Shown: one piece after another, positions 58,175-64,000 of the stretch
Layout: each line of letters starts with the position of its first letter
How positions within the stretch are numbered: position 1 is the stretch's first letter
Assembly: GCF_015207655.1 (NCBI RefSeq)
Contig: NZ_JADEWN010000008.1
Span: forward strand, 61,171-125,170
DNA length: 64,000 nucleotides
Reading direction: 5' to 3'
From: Gloeocapsopsis crepidinum LEGE 06123
Lineage (GTDB): Bacteria; Cyanobacteriota; Cyanobacteriia; Cyanobacteriales; Chroococcidiopsidaceae
Made by a program: the position numbers and the translations under genes
Notes under the pieces: generated by a model
Databases searched by the model: none
Told to the model about the DNA's origin: nothing
The model's input: only the letters and a program-made list of their open reading frames with translations

Positions 58175-59545
58175 ATGTCATATAACTTCGATCTATTTAT
58201 CATTGGGGCTGGTCCTGGAGGGATTGCCGCTGCTAAGCAAGCAGCAAGCTATGGTAAGCGAGTCGCTATCGCTGAACAAGAAGTCATTGGTGGAACCTGT
58301 GTCAATCGCGGTTGTATTCCCAAAAAACTGATCGTCTACGCAGCTGATGTCGCGTTGCAAGACAAAATAGCACCCAACTACGGCTGGAGTGAGTGCCAAA
58401 GACAATTTGACTGGTCAAAATTTATAGCCAAAGTCTACCAACACGTTAAGAGTATTCAAAAGTCTTATCTAGAAACTTTACACAAAAAAGATGTGGAACT
58501 GATTCGAGGTCGAGTCAAGTTTGTCGATCCGCATACAGTCGAAATTGGCGATTGCGCTCTTCTCAGCACCGGAGGCGATCGCAAAATTACTGCTGATAAA
58601 ATTTTAATCGCTGTCGGCGGACACCCCAACAAACCTGATATCCCTGGAATTGAACACGCCGTCACTTCCCGCGAGATGTTTCAGATACAGCAACTACCTA
58701 AAAGAATAGCAATTGTCGGTGGCGGTTACATTGGCGTTGAATTCGCCAGCATGATGAATGCTTTTGGTGTTGAAGTCACTTTAATGGATACCGATGAGTT
58801 GATTCTCGATGGCTTTGACAAAGATATCCGTTCCTCAGTACAAGACGGGTTAATTCAAAGAGGAATTCGGTTTCTTGGTAAAACAACTGCTAAAGAAATT
58901 AAACAAAGCGCTCAAGGATTGCAAATTACTTTATCAGGAGATACTGAACAAACAATTACCACAGACACAATTTTAGTGGCTACAGGGCGCGTTCCTAACA
59001 CTAAAGATCTTGGTCTAGAAAATGCAGGAGTAGAACTTGGTAAAAAAGGTGCAATTCAAGTCGATGACTATAACCGCACAACTCAAGACAATATTTTTGC
59101 AGTCGGTGATTGTATCAGTCGCGTACCGTTAACTCCAGTAGCACGCACCGAAGGTGAAGCCGTTGCGAAAACCGCCTTTGGACAACCACAAAAAGTCGAT
59201 TACGAATACGTCACCTCCGCAGTATTTGCCCGTCCTGAAGCTGCAACTGTAGGAATGACTGAAGACAAAGCACGAGAAAAATACGGCGATGCAGTGCGAT
59301 GTTACAAAACTGAGTTTGAACCACTACTTTACAGCATAGTAGATCGCAACGAGCCAACGATGATGAAATTAGTTGTTGATAGCAACACCGATCAAGTACT
59401 TGGGGCGCACATGGTAGGCGAACATGCCGCAGATATTATCCAAAGTCTTGCTGTTGCAGTTCGCAAAGGTATCACTAAAGAAGATTTTGATGCCACAATT
59501 GGTATCCATCCAACTACAGGAGAAGAGTTTCTCACGTTAGATTAA
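58175..59545 (+). CDS. Glutathione-reductase/dihydrolipoamide-dehydrogenase family protein, paralogue 1
   Basis: 456 residues. FAD loop FIIGAGPGGIAAAKQAASYG, redox disulfide Cys42-Cys47 in GGTCVNRGCIPKKL, second nucleotide loop AIVGGGYIGVEFASMM, GDCISRVPLTPVA, and C-terminal catalytic His in GIHPTTGEEFLTL. It resembles glutathione reductase overall. However, the cofactor loop after the second Rossmann strand reads LMDTDELIL (Asp205, Asp207), an acidic pattern that usually favours NADH, where the neighbouring paralogue has two arginines. It may be an NADH-using disulfide reductase with a different substrate. Confidence 0.85.
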   Translation: MSYNFDLFIIGAGPGGIAAAKQAASYGKRVAIAEQEVIGGTCVNRGCIPKKLIVYAADVALQDKIAPNYGWSECQRQFDWSKFIAKVYQHVKSIQKSYLETLHKKDVELIRGRVKFVDPHTVEIGDCALLSTGGDRKITADKILIAVGGHPNKPDIPGIEHAVTSREMFQIQQLPKRIAIVGGGYIGVEFASMMNAFGVEVTLMDTDELILDGFDKDIRSSVQDGLIQRGIRFLGKTTAKEIKQSAQGLQITLSGDTEQTITTDTILVATGRVPNTKDLGLENAGVELGKKGAIQVDDYNRTTQDNIFAVGDCISRVPLTPVARTEGEAVAKTAFGQPQKVDYEYVTSAVFARPEAATVGMTEDKAREKYGDAVRCYKTEFEPLLYSIVDRNEPTMMKLVVDSNTDQVLGAHMVGEHAADIIQSLAVAVRKGITKEDFDATIGIHPTTGEEFLTLD

Positions 59546-59552
59546 ATCAAGT

Positions 59553-59666
59553 AAAAAATAAAGTTTTGAGTTTTGGAAAGCGAAGAAAGGTGCCAGAGAC
59601 AATTATTTTGAATTGAAAGAATTTTATTAACTCAAAACTCATACCTCAACACTCAAAACTCTCTAA
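59553..59666. repeat. Heptamer-based dispersed repeat, copy F (inverted relative to A)
   Basis: Begins AAGTTTTGAGTTTTGGAAAG and ends AACTCAAAACTCATACCTCAACACTCAAAACTC-like modules with a short interruption (GGTGCCAGAGAC) also seen, complementary, in copy B. It fills the spacer between the two reductase genes. Confidence 0.7.
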
Positions 59667-59718
59667 TTACTACCTGTCTTTGATGTGATACTGAATTGTT
59701 GCGTAAGGGAGAAAATTA

Positions 59719-61092
59719 ATGAACTATGATTATGACTTGTTTGTGATTGGTGCGGGTTCTGGAGGTTTAGCGGCTTCTAAACGGGCGGCGAGTTACGGCG
59801 CGAAAGTGGCGATCGCTGAACAAGATCTCGTTGGTGGAACCTGCGTGATCCGTGGGTGTATTCCCAAAAAACTCATGGTTTATGGATCGCGCTTTCCTCA
59901 GCTATTTCGCAATGCAGCAGGTTATGGCTGGCGTGTAGGTGAAAGCGAACTGAATTGGGAGCATTTTATCTCAACAATTGATCGAGAAGTTCGGCGACTT
60001 TCGCGATTACACATTGGCTTTCTGGAAAAAGCAGGTGTTGAACTTATTCCTAGCCGCGCCACACTAGTAGATCCACACACCATCGAAGTGGGCGATCGCA
60101 AAGTCACCGCAAATAAAATTTTGATTGCAGTTGGCGGGCGTCCAGTTAAACCAGATCTCCCAGGTATGGAATATGCACTCACCTCGAATGAGATGTTTCA
60201 CCTTCCAGCACAACCAAAACACATCGCTATTCTGGGCGCGGGTTATATTGGTGTAGAATTTGCCTCAATTATGTGTGGGTTAGGCTGCGAAGTCACGCAA
60301 ATTATCCGCAGAGATTTAATTTTACGTGGATTTGATCGCGATATTCGTACCGGAATTCAAGATGGGATGACGCATCATGGCGTGAAGTTTATCACCAACG
60401 CTGAAGTAGAAAAAATTGAGCGCGTTTCTGAAGGTTTGAAAATAAAGCTATCAGAAGAACATCAACCAATCATTGCCGATGCATTCTTAGCAGCAACAGG
60501 GAGAATACCCAATATTGATAGTTTGGGTTTAGAAAACGCAGGAGTTGAGATTGTTCCGACTGATGAAGAAGGACCAGGATATGTGACTAATCCTGCGATC
60601 GCTGTTGATGACTACAGCCAGACTTCTCAGCCTAATATCTTTGCTGTCGGTGATTGCACTGATAAAATCAACTTGACACCAGTAGCAATTGCTGAAGGAC
60701 GTGCCTTTGCCGATACGGAATTTGGCAATCATCGCCGCCAAATGAGTCATGAAAATGTTCCCTCCGCCGTATTTTCGCATCCTGAAGCCGCTACAGTAGG
60801 TTTAACTGAAGAACAGGCACAAGAAAAATACGGAGATGCAGTGCAAACCTATCGCGCACGATTTCGTCCGTTGTTCCACTCGCTGACTGGAGATGACGAG
60901 AAAACAATCGTTAAATTAGTCATCGATGGCAATACCGATAAAGTTTTAGGCGCACACATGGTAGGAGAATATGCGGCTGAAGTCATTCAAGGTATCGCGA
61001 TTACGATTAAAATGGGTGCTACCAAGAAAGATTTTGATGCCACCGTTGGCATTCACCCCTCGACTGCTGAAGAATTCGTTACCCTCCGTTAA
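59719..61092 (+). CDS. gor: Glutathione-disulfide reductase
   Basis: 457 residues. FAD loop FVIGAGSGGLAASKRAASYG, redox pair Cys42-Cys47 in GGTCVIRGCIPKKLMVYGS (the cyanobacterial GR form), NADPH loop AILGAGYIGVEFASIM, then IIRRDLILRGFDRDIRT with Arg197-Arg198 placed to bind the 2'-phosphate of NADPH, and C-terminal His in GIHPSTAEEFVTL. Reduces glutathione disulfide. GGGAG lies about nine bases before the ATG. Confidence 0.93.
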   Translation: MNYDYDLFVIGAGSGGLAASKRAASYGAKVAIAEQDLVGGTCVIRGCIPKKLMVYGSRFPQLFRNAAGYGWRVGESELNWEHFISTIDREVRRLSRLHIGFLEKAGVELIPSRATLVDPHTIEVGDRKVTANKILIAVGGRPVKPDLPGMEYALTSNEMFHLPAQPKHIAILGAGYIGVEFASIMCGLGCEVTQIIRRDLILRGFDRDIRTGIQDGMTHHGVKFITNAEVEKIERVSEGLKIKLSEEHQPIIADAFLAATGRIPNIDSLGLENAGVEIVPTDEEGPGYVTNPAIAVDDYSQTSQPNIFAVGDCTDKINLTPVAIAEGRAFADTEFGNHRRQMSHENVPSAVFSHPEAATVGLTEEQAQEKYGDAVQTYRARFRPLFHSLTGDDEKTIVKLVIDGNTDKVLGAHMVGEYAAEVIQGIAITIKMGATKKDFDATVGIHPSTAEEFVTLR

Positions 61093-61096
61093 GAAG

Positions 61097-61729
61097 TTGC
61101 AGTTTATTTACCTCCACGGCTTTGCGTCGAGTCCCCAATCCGCCAAAGCGGTCTATCTCCGCGATCGCTTTGCAGCGGTACACCAGACATTGCAAGTCCC
61201 CGATTTAAACCAAGATGATTTTACACAACTAACACTTACACGCCAATTACAGCAAGTATCAGCACAATTACCGACGGATGAACCTGTTACCTTGATTGGT
61301 TCGAGTTTTGGTGGTTTAACTGCTGCTTGGTTAGCTGAACAATATCCGCAAGTCCAAAAGCTAGTTTTACTTGCCCCAGCGTTCGCTTTTCTCTCGCACT
61401 GGCTACCGCAACTCGGAACTGAAAAAATTCAACAATGGCAACAACAGCGGTATTTAATGGTTTATCACTATGGGGAAAAGCGATCGCTACCTTTGAGTTA
61501 CGAGTTCGCCCGCGACGTACCGCAATACAACGACGATCATCTGTTACGCCCCGTTCCCACTTTGATTATTCACGGAATTCACGATGAAGTCATTCCGATT
61601 CAAGTCAGCCGCGATTTTGCCGTCAAACGTTCTTGGGTGCAATTAATCGAAGTTGATAGCGATCACGCTTTAGGTAACGTCATGCCAGAAACCTGGCAAG
61701 CAATTCAAACTTTCTGTCAATTACAATAA
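61097..61729 (+). CDS. YqiA/YcfP-type alpha/beta-fold hydrolase, TTG start
   Basis: 210 residues if started at the TTG at 61097, which gives the family N terminus (M)[17 protein letters not shown]. Nucleophile motif [19 protein letters not shown], acid in HGIHDEVIP, and His in DSDHALGN. The TTG is four bases after the gor stop, so translation is likely coupled. The frame is open far upstream inside gor but that part is a shadow. Esterase of unknown substrate. Confidence 0.85.
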   Translation: MQFIYLHGFASSPQSAKAVYLRDRFAAVHQTLQVPDLNQDDFTQLTLTRQLQQVSAQLPTDEPVTLIGSSFGGLTAAWLAEQYPQVQKLVLLAPAFAFLSHWLPQLGTEKIQQWQQQRYLMVYHYGEKRSLPLSYEFARDVPQYNDDHLLRPVPTLIIHGIHDEVIPIQVSRDFAVKRSWVQLIEVDSDHALGNVMPETWQAIQTFCQLQ

Positions 61730-61747
61730 GCTCTCACACCCTTCTTT

Positions 61748-61773
61748 CCCTCGCCCCTCGCCCCTCGCCCCTC
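61748..61773. repeat. CGCCCCT heptamer array
   Basis: Three tandem copies of the 7-base unit CGCCCCT directly before the hisC start codon. This is short simple-repeat DNA; the same unit in complement appears in the arms of copy D and E repeats. It may affect hisC translation. Confidence 0.75.
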
Positions 61774-61776
61774 ATC

Positions 61777-62922
61777 ATGCTGCCATTTATCCGATCAGAT
61801 TTAGCTCAGCTTACCGCCTATGCACCCCATCCGAACAGTACTGACGGTAAACCGATTGAGTCAGTCATTGATCGATTAGATACAAATGAAAGTCCGTTTG
61901 ACCTACCAAGTGAGTTAAAGCAAAAGCTAGCTTGGATTTACCAAGAAACCATCGAGACAAATCGTTATCCTGATGGCGGACACTCAGTACTAAAAGAGGC
62001 GATCGCTCAATATGTCAATGAATCTGCGGATTTAACACAAGGCGCGATTGCACCCAATCAAATTTCTGTTGGTAATGGTTCTGATGAACTGATTCGTTCA
62101 CTCTTAATCGCAACTTGTCTCGGCAGCGAAGGTTCCATTTTGGTTGCTAATCCAACATTCTCGATGTATGGTATTTTGGCACAAACGTTAGGAATTCCTA
62201 TAGTTACTGTCGGGCGCAATTCAGAATTTGAAATTAATTGGGTTGCAGCCCAAGCAGCAATCGAAACAACAGATAATCCACCAATTCGTGTCGTGTTTGT
62301 TGTCCATCCTAACTCGCCTACAGGTAATGCTTTAACATCTGCTGAGTTGAAGTGGCTGCGCAGCTTACCCCAAGAAATATTAGTTGTTATTGATGAAGCA
62401 TATTTTGAGTTTAGTCAAACATCAGTTGTGGGTGAGTTATTGGAAAAACCCAACTGGGTAGTCTTGCGGACATTTTCTAAAGCGTTTCGACTTGCCGCTT
62501 TACGTGTTGGATATGCGATCGCCTCTCCAGAAGTCACCGCAGTTCTTGAAAAAGTTCGCTTACCATATAACCTTCCCAGTTTCTCCCAAGCTGCTGCAAT
62601 TCTCGCTTTACAGCAACGTCATTTACTACTGCAACTCATTCCGCTAATTTGTGCAGAACGTGCCAAATTAACTCAAGCATTAACTCAGTATTCTGTCCTT
62701 AAAGTCATCGACAGCGCCGCAAACTTCGTCTATGTTCAAACTCATCATCAAGCACAACACAGTGAATTACTGCCTAAATTAGCTCAACAACTGCGATGTC
62801 GTGGTACAATCGTTCGCCTACTAAGTAGTGGATTACGCATTACTGTAGGTAGCGCTGAAGAGAATTTACGTACTCTTGAGAGATTACAAGTCGCTTTACA
62901 AACTATAGAGTCCAATGATTAG
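61777..62922 (+). CDS. hisC: Histidinol-phosphate aminotransferase
   Basis: 381 residues. Fold-type I PLP enzyme: [16 protein letters not shown] at the start, [38 protein letters not shown], and PLP lysine Lys235 in [16 protein letters not shown]. Transaminates imidazole acetol phosphate in histidine synthesis; related paralogues act on other substrates. The upstream spacer contains a CGCCCCT tandem array (about 61749-61772). Confidence 0.9.
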   Translation: MLPFIRSDLAQLTAYAPHPNSTDGKPIESVIDRLDTNESPFDLPSELKQKLAWIYQETIETNRYPDGGHSVLKEAIAQYVNESADLTQGAIAPNQISVGNGSDELIRSLLIATCLGSEGSILVANPTFSMYGILAQTLGIPIVTVGRNSEFEINWVAAQAAIETTDNPPIRVVFVVHPNSPTGNALTSAELKWLRSLPQEILVVIDEAYFEFSQTSVVGELLEKPNWVVLRTFSKAFRLAALRVGYAIASPEVTAVLEKVRLPYNLPSFSQAAAILALQQRHLLLQLIPLICAERAKLTQALTQYSVLKVIDSAANFVYVQTHHQAQHSELLPKLAQQLRCRGTIVRLLSSGLRITVGSAEENLRTLERLQVALQTIESND

Positions 62923-62939
62923 CCGCATAGATTGTCCAC

Positions 62940-63500
62940 TCAATCTTCCTCTATGCTGCTTGCAGTATTACGTACTATATTTGCAGTCTGTGGTAGAACA
63001 CCTACTAATCGCGCAAATGCCTCATCGGGTATTTGGGATACAGTCTGGGAATCAAAATACTGCTCGAATTGCTCTAGAATCTTTTGTACGCGTTGATGAG
63101 GTTGCGACTTTTCTGTGATTTGTTTCATCAGACGAATCCATTGCCGTCTGATTAAATAAGCCTTTTGTCTTTCTTCATGCGATTCTGGCGTGAGTAATGA
63201 GAGATTACCTACTGGTAAAGCCCAGTCGCAATCACGATCGTAAAAGCTGCCTACTGCTGCACCAGGTCCAGCAAACTCTGCATGAAATCCTTTGTAAAGA
63301 ATTAGACCATTACGACGACGACTATTCACCATCAACACTTGACCACTACGCAGTAGTTTGAGGATTTCTGAGGCACTGTGGTCAGCATTGTCGTTTCTAG
63401 TGGTACACTGGTCGCGGCAACCTGAGAAATTAACATTACCGACAGGTAAGCAAGCTAATGCTATAGCAGTTTGGTAGCGCTGCTGATTTTCGCTATCCAT
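62940..63500 (-). CDS. Conserved-looking hypothetical protein
   Basis: 186 residues starting MDSENQQRYQTAIALACLP. I do not recognise the family. Visible blocks: CRDQC near residue 25, a basic stretch VNSRRRNGLILYKGFHAEF, an acidic/aromatic block GSFYDRDCDWALPVGN, then a helical Arg/Gln-rich C-terminal half. No signal peptide or membrane segment, so it is probably cytoplasmic. ATG at 63500 is preferred because AGGAAA stands just before it; a further upstream start adds a less likely tail. Tail to tail with hisC, 17 bases apart. Confidence 0.6.
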   Translation of the reverse strand: MDSENQQRYQTAIALACLPVGNVNFSGCRDQCTTRNDNADHSASEILKLLRSGQVLMVNSRRRNGLILYKGFHAEFAGPGAAVGSFYDRDCDWALPVGNLSLLTPESHEERQKAYLIRRQWIRLMKQITEKSQPHQRVQKILEQFEQYFDSQTVSQIPDEAFARLVGVLPQTANIVRNTASSIEED

Positions 63501-63890
63501 CTGGTTTCCTAAATATAGGTCTTTTGTAGTTTGCACACTCAATAACAACAAGGAAGAACACAAAGTGCTAGCTTCCTAAGAATGAATAATTATGGCTAAA
63601 TTACCAAAAGCAAGATAAATATTTATTTATCGCTTATTTTATTCTATACAATCGCAACCTACATCCGAGGAATGCAATATAAGCTTAAAGTCTTAATAAA
63701 GTTTGGTGAGACTCGCGTAAATTTTTTGTAAAGCTAGTCTACACAGAGTTGAAAAATGCTTTTCAATGATATTATCTCACACGCTCTGACACATTTCTAT
63801 GTATTAATCATCTCAGTATGATTTTAGGTGATTAGGGAAAAGTAGCTAACACAAATGTAAGAAGATAGTGACATACAGCCTATTGCAGTT
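63501..63890. other. AT-rich intergenic region before the transposase remnant
   Basis: About 390 bases, AT-rich. The left terminal repeat of the transposon to the right should lie in the last 100 bases, but I cannot define it without its other end. Confidence 0.4.
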
Positions 63891-64000
63891 TTATGAGGCA
63901 CAGTAGCAACAGTGAGTAAACCAGTTTTTCAAATGCACGGGATTAATTAAATCGAGTGCAGTGGCAATGAGAAGATCAACCCTGAATGCAGTAGTTGGGG
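63891..64000 (-). mobile_element. IS630-type transposase, C-terminal end only (continues beyond window)
   Basis: Read on the minus strand, the last 36 codons encode a tail ending LDLINPVHLKNWFTHCCYCAS and a TAA at 63891-63893. A WF-HC-YC-S ending is, from memory, typical of IS630-family transposases common in cyanobacteria. The N-terminal and catalytic DDE parts lie outside the window, so whether the element is intact is unknown. Confidence 0.65.

Noticed and set aside
60971..61096. Longer N terminus for the YqiA-type hydrolase inside gor
   Set aside because: The residues before the TTG at 61097 are the shifted translation of gor and do not resemble the family.
1..64000. CRISPR array or prophage
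   Set aside because: No evenly spaced direct repeats with unique spacers, and no phage structural, integrase or lysis genes were found.
1..64000. Small opposite-strand frames inside hglE, the RND genes, gor and other genes
   Set aside because: They lie wholly inside well-supported genes, carry no known motifs and reflect the codon bias of the gene on the other strand.

Overview
The window comes from a cyanobacterium. HIP1 octamers (GCGATCGC) are scattered through most genes, and several products are typical of cyanobacteria or plastids (Ycf34, a DUF1400 hydrolase, a cyanobacterial-type glutathione reductase, a TIGR03032-type protein). Several copies of a heptamer-based repeat of the STRR kind suggest a Nostocales- or Chroococcidiopsis-like lineage rather than a marine picocyanobacterium. 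Genus and heterocyst formation cannot be decided from this sequence.

Region 1 (1-23,018) is a secondary-lipid cluster of the heterocyst-glycolipid / PUFA-synthase type. It reads hglE (KS-AT-ACP-ACP and half a KR, cut by the left edge), hglD-like (catalytic KR and DH), hglC/PfaB-like (Cys-less KS plus AT), PfaD-type enoyl reductase, and ACP-thioester reductase (HglB/HetM-like). It continues with less usual genes: a stand-alone ACP, a 613-residue protein with a TubC-type docking domain and an unrecognised body, a SyrD/PvdE-type ABC exporter, a sulfotransferase, GT2 and GT4 glycosyltransferases, an LCM-type methyltransferase and a zinc alcohol dehydrogenase on the opposite strand. I infer a reductively released long-chain polyketide alcohol that is glycosylated and perhaps sulfated or methylated, then exported. 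A fragment of a second alcohol dehydrogenase gene, split by a repeat, lies before the GT4 gene, so GT4 plus methyltransferase are bracketed by direct repeats of the ADH 3' end.

Region 2 (23-41 kb) is mixed: a zinc-ribbon miniprotein, a 1.2 kb AT-rich gap, a TIGR03032-type protein, a DUF1400 hydrolase, an SLBB polysaccharide-export protein with a clear terminator, an ABC ATPase, a WbuC cupin, a TauE/SafE permease, a REC-only response regulator that runs into an antisense tRNA-Gly(CCC), an RND efflux pair, a DppC-type permease, a possible structured RNA, tsaB, ycf34 and cca.

Region 3 (42.5-55.2 kb) is a compact minus-strand run for burning glycogen: glgP, phosphoglucomutase family, type-2 NADH dehydrogenase, gnd, a D-2-hydroxyacid dehydrogenase, gap, gpmA, pyk. 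A pyruvate-kinase-like paralogue without the usual C-terminal domain diverges from it.

Region 4 (55.3-64 kb) holds pstC-pstA-pstB, two tandem glutathione-reductase-family genes whose cofactor loops differ, a YqiA-type hydrolase with a TTG start, hisC, a hypothetical gene, and at the right edge the last codons of an IS630-type transposase.
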